A DNA stretch of 64,000 bases from Actinomycetota bacterium (GTDB taxonomy: Bacteria > Actinomycetota > Actinomycetes > S36-B12 > UBA10799). Shown here piece by piece: positions 1 to 8,762 of the stretch. The DNA lies in NCBI GenBank assembly GCA_020637055.1, contig JACJWR010000003.1:248001-312000 (forward strand), in the 5' to 3' direction. The notes under the pieces are model-generated. The model saw only the letters and a list, made by a program, of their open reading frames with translations. It did not search any database and was not told the origin of the DNA. Made by a program: the position numbers and the translations under genes. Position 1 is the first letter of the stretch. Every line of letters starts with the position of its first letter.

Positions 1-97
1 CAGACCTCCGACAACGCCGCGTGCCATCGAGGCCGGATCGGCGCTCGCCCCACCTTGCTAGGTTGGAGTCGAACAAGCCTCGACCCGGGAATCCGCG

Positions 98-1670
98 ATG
101 AGCAACGAATCAAGCAGCCTTGAGCAGCTTCTTCACCTCGATTCCCCGACCCTGCCGGCGGAACTCGCGCAGCGCCCGGCGCTGCACTTCGAGGGGAGAG
201 GTGATCCACTACGGATCCCTCTACCAGAAGGTGTGGCGAGCCGCCGCAGCGTTGCACGCCCAAGGGATCCGTCCCGGCGACCGGGTCGCATTGTGGATGA
301 CGAATCGACCCGAACTGGTGGAGTGCTATCTCGGTTGCTTCCTTGCCGGGGCTGTGATCATGCCGGTGTTCAACAAGATGACCGAGCACGAGTTGCGCCC
401 GCTGCTCGCCCACAGCTCACCCACGCTGTTGATCAGCGAACTCCAACTTCTCGGCACCATCGAATCGGCTACGCCTCTGGCGCCCGCAGTCTGGAGCGTT
501 GATGGGGCTGCCTCGGGCGTCACCCATCCCAGCGGCGAGATCCTCGACTATCAATCGCTGATGGAGGTGGCGCGCCCGGAGCAGTTCTCACCGCCACACC
601 TGACGGACGAGGCTGCCGCCTCCTTGATGTACACCTCGGGCACCACCGGCGAACCGAAAGGTGCGGTGCACCTGCGCCGCAATCACGCGGCGAACATCGC
701 CAACCAGCACGCCCTCGTGCGGCAGGACCACAGCGACGAGGTTCTGGTGTTCCTGTCCGTCTGCCACACCTTCGGCTTCCTGCGGGCCCTGCTGCCGGCG
801 TTGTCGGCGGGCAGCACAGTGGTGCTGCTGCGGCAGTTCGAGCCGGCGGCCGCGGTCGAAGCGTTGGCGGCGCATCCCATCACGCTGATGTACGGCCTGC
901 CCGAGATGTATGTGCTGCTCCTCGACGAACTCGAGCATCATCCGCACTTGCACGTCGGCAGCCTGCGAAACGCGATGATCGCCGGCGATGCGGTGCCCCT
1001 TGCACTCCATCAGCGGTTCGGGATGCGGATGGGACTGCTTCTGCAAGAGGAATACGCCATGACCGAGACCATGATGATCGCGGCCAACCCGGTGGGTCGC
1101 GCCAAAGTCATCGGGTCGCTGGGGCGGGTGCTGCCCGGTATGGCGGTGCGGATTCGCGAGTCCGAGGGCACCCCGGCCTCACCCGGCGAGATCGGGGAGA
1201 TCGAGGTGCGGGGCAACACCGCCCTGAGTCACTACTTCCGCAACGAAGCAGCCAACGCAGAAGCCTTCGACGACGGATGGTTGCGCACCGGCGATCTCGG
1301 CTCGCTGGACGACCAGGGCAACCTCTGGTTCCGCGGTCGGATCAAGCAGATCATCGTGCACGGAGGGGAGAACATCGCCCCGGCCGAGGTCGAGGCGGCC
1401 TTCCACCGGCATCCGGAGGTGCTGGAGGTCGCCGTCATCGGAGTTCCGGATGCCACCTCCGGGCAACGCCTGGTCGCCTACGTCGCGACGACCGCGAAGT
1501 CCACCGTGAATGCCGAGGTCTTGTCCGCATTCGTCCGCGACTACATCGCCGACTTCAAGGTCCCCTCCGAGATCCTGCTGCTATCGGAACTCCCCACCGG
1601 GGAAACCGGCAAGATCGACCATGCTGCCCTGCTCCGGCGCTACCAAGCCGACCATCCCGCGAGTGGGTAG
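98..1670 (+). CDS. AMP-binding acyl-CoA ligase, frameshifted near the 5' end
   Basis: An ANL-superfamily ligase that would activate a carboxylic or fatty acid through an acyl-adenylate to a CoA thioester. The P-loop YTSGTTGEPKG is near residue 177, the A8 region reads GWLRTGDLG, and the C-terminal catalytic lysine lies in GETGKID. The natural N-terminus starts at ATG 98 (MSNESSSLEQLL... RPALHFEG) in one frame. From about base 198 the protein continues in the next frame (EVIHYGSLYQKV). Removing one base in the GGGGA run at 193-197 joins the two into a normal family N-terminus and a protein of about 523 aa. Without this repair the main frame has only a TTG start at 120 followed by a non-homologous Arg-rich leader. 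Either a young pseudogene or a sequence error; all catalytic motifs are intact. Confidence 0.85.
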
Positions 1671-1684
1671 CTCCCGAACGGGAG
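1671..1684. terminator. Small hairpin between convergent genes
   Basis: CTCCC-GAAC-GGGAG starts directly after the ligase stop codon and lies between it and the convergent response regulator. The stem is 5 bp with a tetraloop and there is no T-tract, so it is only a weak terminator candidate. Confidence 0.35.
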
Positions 1685-1711
1685 GGGCGAGCCGACCCGA
1701 GAAGTACGCGT

Positions 1712-2449
1712 TCAGTTCACCAGCCCCGCACGGTGGGCGATGATCACTGCTTGAACGCGGTCTCGGGCGTGTAGTTTCATCAGAATCCGGCCGACGTGCG
1801 TCTTCGCGGTCGATTCGGCCACCACCAAACTGGCTGCGATCTCGGCGTTGGTCAGACCTTCCCCGATGAGGGTGAGGACCTCGAGTTCACGCTCGGTGAG
1901 GTAGGACAGATCCGCCGCTTGGGATTCGCCCGAGGAGCCGGCGGAGATCGCGGCCTCACGCCCCCTCGCGGCGACATCGGATGGCGCTGGTGCCTGCTCC
2001 GACGCCGAGGCGGTTGCTGTCGGCCCCAGGGCATCGAGCAGTCGTCGCATGGCGCGAGGCGAGAGCACCGAGTCGCCGGCGGCCACGGCGTGCACGGCCC
2101 GAATCAGATCGTCCGGTTCCGTGTCCTTGAGCACGTACCCCGAGGCCCCCGCACGCAGTGCCTGCGTCACGGCCTCGTCGGTGTCGAACGTGGTGAGCAC
2201 GAGGACCCGGGTCGGCAGTTCCGCCATCGATGTGATTCGCGCGGTCGCCTTCACCCCGTCGAGGACCGGCATCCGGATATCCATCAGCACCACATCCGGC
2301 CGCTGGTCGACCACCACCGCAACTCCCTCTTCGCCGTCGCCCGCCTCCCCGACGATCTCGATGTCTTCCTCGGCACCGAGCAGCATCCGCAGCCCGGCGC
2401 GGACCAGGGCCTGGTCGTCGACGACGACGACTCGCAGCGCCTGCGTCAC
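1712..2449 (-). CDS. NarL/FixJ-family response regulator
   Basis: A DNA-binding response regulator of 245 aa. The receiver domain (about 1-125) has the acidic pair D11-D12 and phosphoacceptor D57 in LMDIRMP. A Ser/Ala-rich linker (about 144-183), longer than usual, leads to a LuxR-type helix-turn-helix with LTERELEVLTLIGEG and TAKTHVGRILMKL. The start overlaps the stop of the upstream histidine kinase by 4 bp, so the two are co-translated and almost certainly cognate. The divergent ABC exporter beyond the kinase is the likely target; this is inferred from position only. Confidence 0.95.
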   Translation of the reverse strand: MTQALRVVVVDDQALVRAGLRMLLGAEEDIEIVGEAGDGEEGVAVVVDQRPDVVLMDIRMPVLDGVKATARITSMAELPTRVLVLTTFDTDEAVTQALRAGASGYVLKDTEPDDLIRAVHAVAAGDSVLSPRAMRRLLDALGPTATASASEQAPAPSDVAARGREAAISAGSSGESQAADLSYLTERELEVLTLIGEGLTNAEIAASLVVAESTAKTHVGRILMKLHARDRVQAVIIAHRAGLVN

Positions 2450-3672
2450 GGTTGTTCTCCTTTCGAGCGCGCGGTCGAGTCGTGCCGCGGCAGCCTGGCC
2501 GTCACCGAGTAGTCCCCACCAGTCTGCTCGATGGCCAGTGTGCCGCCATAGATCGCCAGGCGTTCGCGCATGCCGAGTTGCCCGGAACCTGAGCCCGGGA
2601 CCGCGGTCGCGGTCGTTTCGGTCTCGGCGACCCGATTTGCCACTGTTGCCTGGACGCCGTCGTGGGTGTAGCCGACGACCACCCGGACGTCTGACTGATC
2701 GCCGTGTTTGACGGCGTTGGTCAAGGCCTCCTGCACGACTCGGTAAAGCGCTAGTTCGGCCCCCTGAGCCAACTCGTAGGGCTCACCCACAACCTCCAAA
2801 CGAGCCGGTACGCCCCGTTCGGCCAGTCCGTCCACCATGGCTGCCAAGTCAGACAGGCCCGGCGAAGGTGCATCGGTCGCCGATTCGCCTCCGGGTGTTC
2901 GCAGAACCTCGAGCATCCCGCGCATCTCTGCCAGGGCGTCCCGGGCGGTTCGGCTGATCACCCCGAGCGCCTCCTTGGCCATGGCGGGGTCCCGGTCGGC
3001 GATCCGTTCGGCGCCGGCGGCCTGCACCGCGACGACGGCCAAGGAATGCGACACCAGGTCGTGGATATCCCGGGCGATCCGGGCCCGTTCCGCCGCAACC
3101 GCCTGAGCTGTCCGCAGGTCGCGTTCGCGTTCGGCCACGGCGAGCCGTTCCACCAGACTCTCGCGGTACTGGCGCTGAGCGCGAATGCCGCGGGCCCAGC
3201 CGACAACGCTCAGCAGAGTCACCGACGCGATGACGGTGAAGGCGACTTGGGCAGAGGTGAAGAGCAACCAGAAGATGAGTGCCACCACGACAAGCGGCAC
3301 CACCCACCGGCGGACCCACTTGCGCCGGTCGTAGGCCTCGAGGCAGAACAGTCCGGCAGGGAGCAGGAAGAGACTCGCTGGAACGTCCCCGGCGAGCGTC
3401 AGCAACGTCGATGCGACGAGGAGCAGGAAGAAGAGCAGCATCGGCCTTCTGCGGCGCAGGTGCACCGCGAGCAGCGACGCGACTGAAGCCACTCCGGCCG
3501 CCACCGTGAGCGGGTTGATCTCTCCCTGTTCGACCAGCGGGAACAGGTAGATCGTCAGCAGCCCCGCGAGCCCCAGGTAGAACAGGACGTCGACCATGCG
3601 CGCCGTCCAGCCGGGGGCGGGTGAGAGGTCGACCTCCGCCCGCGGCCCGGTTTCCTTCACGTCTTGGATCAT
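2446..3672 (-). CDS. Sensor histidine kinase (HisKA_3 type)
   Basis: A membrane histidine kinase of 408 aa. The N-terminal 160 residues hold about five hydrophobic segments with short loops, so the sensor is probably intramembrane. The phosphoacceptor His is near residue 204 in ARDIHDLVSHSL. The HATPase domain has the N-box LTNAVKHGD and the G-box GSGQLGMRERL. It is the first gene of the two-gene operon with the NarL-type regulator. About 170 bp of divergent promoter space separates it from the ABC ATPase at 3845, an arrangement common for sensors of cell-envelope stress or antimicrobial agents. Confidence 0.95.
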   Translation of the reverse strand: MIQDVKETGPRAEVDLSPAPGWTARMVDVLFYLGLAGLLTIYLFPLVEQGEINPLTVAAGVASVASLLAVHLRRRRPMLLFFLLLVASTLLTLAGDVPASLFLLPAGLFCLEAYDRRKWVRRWVVPLVVVALIFWLLFTSAQVAFTVIASVTLLSVVGWARGIRAQRQYRESLVERLAVAERERDLRTAQAVAAERARIARDIHDLVSHSLAVVAVQAAGAERIADRDPAMAKEALGVISRTARDALAEMRGMLEVLRTPGGESATDAPSPGLSDLAAMVDGLAERGVPARLEVVGEPYELAQGAELALYRVVQEALTNAVKHGDQSDVRVVVGYTHDGVQATVANRVAETETTATAVPGSGSGQLGMRERLAIYGGTLAIEQTGGDYSVTARLPRHDSTARSKGEQP

Positions 3673-3844
3673 TCCACCCTGCGGCGCCCTTGGGGTCCAC
3701 CTGCGGTACTACGCCCCCGGGGCGATGGCGGCCACGCAGACGGCCGGCGAAGTCACTCTGCGGGCTGACGTGCCCGTCCGCGATCACCGGAACGATTGAT
3801 GTACACCCCGGCGACTGCGGCCGGGCCACCAGGAAGGGACCTCG

Positions 3845-4636
3845 ATGACACCCGCCTCCCAGCTCGTCACCACTGCGGAACCGGTCACCACCGACCCGTC
3901 GCATAACCAGGTCGCGGTGTCCGCTCGATCGCTCTCGAAGACCTACGGCACCGGGCCGACTGCGGTGCACGCACTTCGCTCGGTGAATCTGGACATCGAA
4001 CGCGGCCGGTTCAGCGCCATCATGGGTCCCTCCGGTTCCGGGAAATCGACTCTGCTGCACCTGCTCGCAGGACTCGACACCGCCTCCGCGGGGTCGGTGC
4101 GCATCGATGGCCAGGAGCTCGGGGCACTGGGGGACGATGCGCTCACCCGGCTGCGACGAGACCGGGTCGGCTTCGTCTTCCAGTCGTTCAACCTGATCCC
4201 CACCCTCACTGCTGCGGAGAACATCCGGCTGCCGCTCGATCTCGCCGGGCGTCAACCCGATCGCGCGTGGTTCGACTACGTCATCGCCTCGGTGGGAATC
4301 GCCGATCGGTTGAACCACCGACCCAGCGAGCTGTCCGGTGGCCAACGCCAGCGCGTTGCCGTTGCGCGGGCTCTCGTGACCCGTCCGGCTGTCGCCTTCG
4401 CCGATGAACCCACCGGCAACCTCGACTCCGTCTCGGGGGCCGAAGTCCTGCGCCTGCTGCGCGACGCCGTCACCCACGCCGGTCAGACGGTGGTCATGGT
4501 GACTCACGACCCTGCCGCGGCAGCCCACGCGGACCGCGTCGTGATGCTTGCCGACGGGATGATCCGGCACGACCTCATTGCACCTGGTCTCGATGCGATC
4601 GTCGCGGCCGTGGCCAGCGGGTCGGCCTCGGCCTAG
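3845..4636 (+). CDS. ABC transporter ATP-binding protein (MacB/LolD-like)
   Basis: The 263-aa ATPase of an FtsX-type exporter or mechanotransmission ABC system. It has Walker A GPSGSGKST, signature LSGGQRQRVAVARAL, Walker B VAFADEPTGNLD and the switch His in MVTHD. A purine-rich ribosome site (AGGAAGG, 3832-3838) supports the ATG at 3845. The permease follows after 69 bp. No periplasmic adaptor is seen, as expected for a monoderm. The divergent two-component system is the likely regulator. Confidence 0.95.
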   Translation: MTPASQLVTTAEPVTTDPSHNQVAVSARSLSKTYGTGPTAVHALRSVNLDIERGRFSAIMGPSGSGKSTLLHLLAGLDTASAGSVRIDGQELGALGDDALTRLRRDRVGFVFQSFNLIPTLTAAENIRLPLDLAGRQPDRAWFDYVIASVGIADRLNHRPSELSGGQRQRVAVARALVTRPAVAFADEPTGNLDSVSGAEVLRLLRDAVTHAGQTVVMVTHDPAAAAHADRVVMLADGMIRHDLIAPGLDAIVAAVASGSASA

Positions 4637-4705
4637 ACGTGATCGAAGGGCCGCCGGCACAGCCAATCGGCGGTCGGTTCACCATCGCCTGTCAGGAGGA
4701 ATCGC

Positions 4706-6748
4706 ATGTACACCCTCAACGCCACCTTCCGGAATCTTCGCACCGGTGCCTCGCGCGTGTGGCTGGGCGGATTGGCCATCGCGCTGTCCGTCGCCTTCGT
4801 CGTCGCCGGCACGCTGGTAGCTGAAGCGTCGCGGGCCCGGATCGTCGAGCCAGCACTTTCCGCACCTGTGGGCACCACCGGCGTGATCGTGGCGGAATCG
4901 GGACGCCTGCCGGCGGCCGCGGCCGAGTTGGGTGTCGCAGCTTCGGATCGCACCGTGGTGCTGTTCGGACCGGATGGTCGGTCCGAACTTGCGGGGGAAC
5001 GGCGGGTGTTCCTTGCCGATGGCCGCGCTGTGCGGATGGTGTCCGGGGAACTGCCCGGCGGCGCCGACGAAATCGCCCTGGATTCGAGTGCGGCCGGGAT
5101 CCTCGGGTTGGGCGCCGGGGACTCCGTTCCAGTGCGCACCGAGGATGGCAGTGTCGTGGTGATGCGGGTCAGTGGCACGGTGGTGCCGCGCACCGGCACG
5201 ACCGGCGTCGCCGCCACGGTGGCCGGGATGGAGCGGTTGCTCGGCCCTGGTGTCGACCAGGTGCAGTTGCGGGGTTCTGCCGCCGAGACCGCCGATGCCG
5301 TGGCTGCCCTCGGTGACGCAGTGCGCTACACGGATCTGCGCGGTCAACAGCAGCAGGAGTCCGCGCAGGCCGGGCGGGGTCTGGGTGTGCTGGGTTTGCT
5401 GCTCTCCACGTTGACCGTGGTGTGTGCAGTGGCAGGCACGTTCGTGATCGCCAACACGTTCTACGTGGTGGCCGCCGGCAGGCGTCGTGAGGCAGCCCTG
5501 CTGCGTGCGGTGGGCGCCACGAAGTCGCAGGTGCGAAGGGTGTTCGCGGTGGAGGCCTTATCGCTGGGTACGGTCGCTTCGGTGATCGGTGTGGTGGCCG
5601 GGGCCAGTGCAGGCACTCTGGTGGGCAGGTTCATGGGATTCCACGTCGCACCGGACGCCCGACTCATCGTCGTCGGTCTGGTGCTGGGCATGGTGGTCAC
5701 GTTGGCAGGTACCTGGGGTCCGGTGCGGGGTATCGCCCAGGTGGCACCCGTGGCTGCGCTGGGCGCCGCAGAGTTGACCGAAGTGGAGCGGCCTTCGCAG
5801 GTGCGCTGGGCGCTGGTGCTCCCGTTGGTCATCGGTGCAGCCCTCGCCGTTCAGGTCCCGATCGTGGGAGCGGTCATCGGGGGTGTGCTCACCTTCATTG
5901 CGCTGGTGGTCCTGGGGCCGATCCTGGTGCCGCGGATCGGTCGGATCGTGGTGCGGGGTCGTGGCCCGGTAGCCAAGCTCGCAAGGGCCAACGTCGTCCG
6001 CTACCCCAAGCGCAGCGCCCGCACCTCTGTGGCGGTGGTGCTCGGGGTGGCGCTGGCCACCAGCGTCACGGCGCTCGTCACCGCGGCGGGCAACTTGGCC
6101 GAGCTGATGCCGGAGTCCATCGTGACCGTCTACGCACCCACCGTGACGACCGATATGGAACAGGTGCTGTCGGGCCTGCCGGGAGTCGACTCGGTTGACC
6201 CCATGGGGCCGTCGGAACTCAGGCTCAACACCAGTCCGGCATTGACAGATGAGGTGGCCACCGAGGTCGCCGGCCAGTTGCCGAACTGGCCGGGGGCTCG
6301 GCTGGGCACCGACGCGGACCGCGCCGCGGAGTACTCGTCCGCGGTGGCGTGGATCACGACGAGTTTGGGGGCGGTGGCCGCAATGTCGTTGATCGTGGGG
6401 TTGCTGGGTGTGCTCAACACGGTGCGCCTGGCCGCGTTGGAGCGGCGCCGGGAGTTCGCGGTGCTGCGGGCGATCGGCATGACGCGCGGACAACTCGTGC
6501 GGCTGGTCGTGAGGGAGGCGATGGGATTGGCGGGTATCGGCGTCTTCCTCGGACTCGTGCTCGGGGCGGCCACCATCTACGGGATGCTCGGAATGCTGTC
6601 CCTTCTGCTCATTCCGCTGATCTCCTGGTGGCTGGTGGCGTCGATCTGCGTCGCGGTGCTGGTGGTGGCCGCCGTCGGGGCGGTGTTCCCGGCCAGAGCG
6701 GCGGCGCGTGTCTCGCCCGCCTACGCCTTGGCCGACACCACGAACTAG
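4706..6748 (+). CDS. ABC transporter permease, FtsX family (two FtsX blocks)
   Basis: A 680-aa permease with an N-terminal membrane helix (about 20-40), a large extracytoplasmic domain, a three-helix FtsX block (about 230-345), a second hydrophobic region (about 365-420), a second extracytoplasmic domain and a terminal FtsX block (about 545-675). Both blocks carry the cytoplasmic RR(E)(A/F)xLRAxGxTxxQ motif (AALLRAVGATKSQ and AVLRAIGMTRGQ). This fused architecture is typical of actinobacterial exporters paired with a single MacB-like ATPase, here the gene 69 bp upstream. A strong AGGAGG lies at 4695-4700, just upstream of the start. Confidence 0.94.
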   Translation: MYTLNATFRNLRTGASRVWLGGLAIALSVAFVVAGTLVAEASRARIVEPALSAPVGTTGVIVAESGRLPAAAAELGVAASDRTVVLFGPDGRSELAGERRVFLADGRAVRMVSGELPGGADEIALDSSAAGILGLGAGDSVPVRTEDGSVVVMRVSGTVVPRTGTTGVAATVAGMERLLGPGVDQVQLRGSAAETADAVAALGDAVRYTDLRGQQQQESAQAGRGLGVLGLLLSTLTVVCAVAGTFVIANTFYVVAAGRRREAALLRAVGATKSQVRRVFAVEALSLGTVASVIGVVAGASAGTLVGRFMGFHVAPDARLIVVGLVLGMVVTLAGTWGPVRGIAQVAPVAALGAAELTEVERPSQVRWALVLPLVIGAALAVQVPIVGAVIGGVLTFIALVVLGPILVPRIGRIVVRGRGPVAKLARANVVRYPKRSARTSVAVVLGVALATSVTALVTAAGNLAELMPESIVTVYAPTVTTDMEQVLSGLPGVDSVDPMGPSELRLNTSPALTDEVATEVAGQLPNWPGARLGTDADRAAEYSSAVAWITTSLGAVAAMSLIVGLLGVLNTVRLAALERRREFAVLRAIGMTRGQLVRLVVREAMGLAGIGVFLGLVLGAATIYGMLGMLSLLLIPLISWWLVASICVAVLVVAAVGAVFPARAAARVSPAYALADTTN

Positions 6749-6760
6749 ATGAACGTCGTG

Positions 6761-6776
6761 TCCGGGTACTCCCGGA
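6761..6776. terminator. Hairpin between convergent genes
   Basis: TCCGGG-TACT-CCCGGA is a perfect 6-bp stem with a tetraloop. It lies 12 bp after the permease stop and before the converging DM13 gene. There is no T-tract, so termination is inferred from position and structure. Confidence 0.45.
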
Positions 6777-6779
6777 GGT

Positions 6780-6825
6780 CCGCGATCCGGCGACCGGTGC
6801 TCTGGCGCCCCGCGATCCGGCGACC
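6780..6825. repeat. 16-bp direct repeat in a convergent intergenic gap
   Basis: CCGCGATCCGGCGACC occurs at 6780-6795 and again at 6810-6825, ending right at the DM13 stop codon. The function is unknown. Confidence 0.6.
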
Positions 6826-7461
6826 CTACGCGGGTAGCAGTTGCACGGCACCGAAGGAGACGTCGAATCGATCGCACCAGATGCTGAGGCTGGTGAGTTG
6901 GCTGATGTCGGCGTCGGCGGGGATGGTGTAGTTCTGCGATCCCTGGTTGCCCTTCAGCCGGCCGAGGTCGAGGTACTGGCCGTCGTCGAACACGCCCCAG
7001 CCGTCGACGCCCTCGATGACGGGCGCATCGGTGAGCCACACCTTCAGGTCCGGGCCGTTAGAGGTGTCCAAGTTCTCGATTCGCAGCACCCGGGAGCCGT
7101 CGGGCAGTTGGTAGATCTCGGCGGTGCCGGTGGTCGCATGCTCATGGCTGATGAAGGAGCCGGACGAGAGCAGCACCGGCTCAGTCGCGGCCGCAGGTGA
7201 CTCTCCGCTCGGCTGAGTCGTCGCGTCCGATTCGGCGGTGGGCGCGGCAGGTGCCGAGGATGCGATCGAATCCGCGGCGGGGAAGGCCTCGTCCACCTGC
7301 TCGTCGACGAACAACTTCCAGGGCTGGAAGAGGGCGAGTCCCACCACGAGCGCCGCGGCAGCCACCAAGACGACCGGGATCACCACGATCGTACGCAGCA
7401 ATCGTTGCCTCAGTGACGGCTGGGAAGGCGAGTCTTGCGTTGGGTTGGTCATGCCCGCCAC
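6826..7461 (-). CDS. Membrane-anchored DM13-domain protein
   Basis: A 211-aa protein with a cytoplasmic N-terminus, one transmembrane segment (about 24-45), a Ser/Ala/Thr-rich spacer (about 65-105) and a C-terminal DM13 domain. The domain is recognised by LPDGSRVLRIENLDTSNGPD, DLKVWLTDAP, YLDLGRLKGNQGSQNYTIP and the final LSIWCDRFDVSFGAVQL. DM13 domains are thought to be electron-transfer or redox modules with a nearly invariant cysteine, and that Cys is present here in IWCDRF. The protein is expected on the outer face of the membrane. It is divergent from the beta-helix gene at 7526, with only 64 bp between them. Confidence 0.9.
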   Translation of the reverse strand: MAGMTNPTQDSPSQPSLRQRLLRTIVVIPVVLVAAAALVVGLALFQPWKLFVDEQVDEAFPAADSIASSAPAAPTAESDATTQPSGESPAAATEPVLLSSGSFISHEHATTGTAEIYQLPDGSRVLRIENLDTSNGPDLKVWLTDAPVIEGVDGWGVFDDGQYLDLGRLKGNQGSQNYTIPADADISQLTSLSIWCDRFDVSFGAVQLLPA

Positions 7462-7513
7462 AACCTGACGCCGGGCCCAGGTATTCCGTTTGCCGGTTCG
7501 CGCATGATGCCGC

Positions 7514-7519
7514 TACGGT
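7514..7519 (+). promoter_or_regulatory. Leaderless -10 box (TACGGT)
   Basis: TACGGT ends 6 nt before the ATG at 7526, the TANNNT-N6/7-start spacing of actinobacterial leaderless promoters. No Shine-Dalgarno sequence is visible, which fits. Confidence 0.5.
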
Positions 7520-7525
7520 CACCAC

Positions 7526-8107
7526 ATGACCCACCACACGCATGGACAATCCGGCACCGGCAACGCCGACGGTGGTGACGGGGTGCAGATCCTCGACAAC
7601 GCAACACTCGCAGACCAGGCGAGCGCAACGGGGGGAGTGTTGCTGAGCAGGCGTGCCCGGATAGCGGATCGGGCCCAACTGACGGGCGCTGTGGAAGTCA
7701 CCGACGATGCGTGCGTGGACGGTGCGGCCGTTGTTGCGGGTAGCGTCCGAATCGACGGCAAGGCCCACGTCGGGGGTTCGGCTGCGGTCGAGGGGGAGGA
7801 CATTCACATCGGTGACGACGCCGAGGTGCTCGGCGACGTACAAGTCAAGGGTCAGGCGATCGCGATCATCAACCGGACCAAACTTGAGGGCGACCTGCGC
7901 ATCGGTTCCGGCGCGCAGATACTTCACACCGAACACGCCTACCGGTGGGGCGGCAAGCACGACGGCGACTGGACTGTGTTCCGCAATCATCGAGGTGGCG
8001 CAAGCGCCGTGCGGGACGGCTCGTGGGACGTGGTCGGCGACGTCGAGCACTCCGACGATGCCCCACACGAACTGAAGCGCTACGTCAAGGATCGGGCCTG
8101 GGCCTAG
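7526..8107 (+). CDS. Left-handed beta-helix-like protein, unknown function
   Basis: A 193-aa protein without signal peptide or membrane helix. Residues about 10-135 are a run of short hexad-like repeats (ILDNATLADQASATGGV, ARIADRAQLTGAVEVTDDA, VRIDGKAHVGGSAAVEG, IHIGDDAEVLGDVQV, LRIGSGAQIL), as in left-handed beta-helix or bactofilin-like solenoids. The last 50 residues are a different, charged domain (WGGKHDGDWTVFRNHRGG). There are no acyl- or acetyltransferase active-site motifs, so a binding or scaffold role is as likely as an enzymatic one. It precedes the LURP-one gene by 85 bp. I do not recognise a named family. Confidence 0.8.
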   Translation: MTHHTHGQSGTGNADGGDGVQILDNATLADQASATGGVLLSRRARIADRAQLTGAVEVTDDACVDGAAVVAGSVRIDGKAHVGGSAAVEGEDIHIGDDAEVLGDVQVKGQAIAIINRTKLEGDLRIGSGAQILHTEHAYRWGGKHDGDWTVFRNHRGGASAVRDGSWDVVGDVEHSDDAPHELKRYVKDRAWA

Positions 8108-8192
8108 GGCCCGACTCGATAACGTACCGACCGTCCGCCGCAGACCCGGATCACGACGGGACACGGCCGAAGCAGCGTGGCACTCTTCACCG

Positions 8193-8702
8193 ATGGGACT
8201 ACTGCGCAATCGCCAATCCGGACCGCCGCCGACGATCTTCAAGATGCGCGAGAAACTCATCTCGATCGGCGACGATTCGTGGATCGAGGACGCCGATGGC
8301 AACCGTGTGTTCAAGGCCGACGGCAAAGCGCTGCGGGTACGCGACACGTTCATCCTCAAAGATGCGAGCGGCAACGAGGTGGCGAAGATCCAGGAGAAGG
8401 CCATCGCGATCCGGGACAAGATGAAGATCGACCTGCCGGGCGGAAGCGCGACGATCATGAAGCGGGCGATCGGCATCCGGGACCGGTTCAAGATCGACCT
8501 CGACAACGGTCCGGACCTCTCCGCCATGGGGAACTTCGTCGACCACGAATACACGATCGAACAAGATGGCAACAAGGTCGCCGAGATCTCCAAGAAGTGG
8601 TTCCGGGTGCGGGACACCTATGGCGTCGAGATCGAGCAGGGTGCCAACATCCCGCTGATTCTGGCCATCACCGTGGCCATCGATGCGATGGTGCACGGCT
8701 GA
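8193..8702 (+). CDS. LURP-one-related family protein
   Basis: A 169-aa protein built of repeated beta-strand units (SWIEDADGNRVFKADGKALRVRDTF, LKDASGNEVAKIQEKAIAIRDKM, DGNKVAEISKKWFRVRDTYGVEI). This is the Tubby-like/LURP-one barrel related to phospholipid scramblases. The C-terminal hydrophobic stretch (ANIPLILAITVAIDAMVHG) matches the buried helix of that fold. A phospholipid or membrane-associated role is inferred from family knowledge; the bacterial members are not well characterised. It lies in the same orientation as the beta-helix gene and converges on the NlpC/P60 gene. Confidence 0.88.
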   Translation: MGLLRNRQSGPPPTIFKMREKLISIGDDSWIEDADGNRVFKADGKALRVRDTFILKDASGNEVAKIQEKAIAIRDKMKIDLPGGSATIMKRAIGIRDRFKIDLDNGPDLSAMGNFVDHEYTIEQDGNKVAEISKKWFRVRDTYGVEIEQGANIPLILAITVAIDAMVHG

Positions 8703-8762
8703 CATCCGCAGCAGGACTGGCCTGTGTGACGTGCGCAGACCGACCTCCGCCGCCTCGCGAAC

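Noticed and set aside
2849..4666. Open frame of about 600 codons on the minus strand
   Set aside because: It is antisense to the ABC ATPase and overlaps the histidine kinase in another frame. The composition is typical of GC-rich shadow frames, with no domain motifs.
5558..7039. Long minus-strand open frame under the FtsX permease and DM13 gene
   Set aside because: It is His/Arg/Pro-rich shadow sequence of the permease and out of frame with the DM13 gene.
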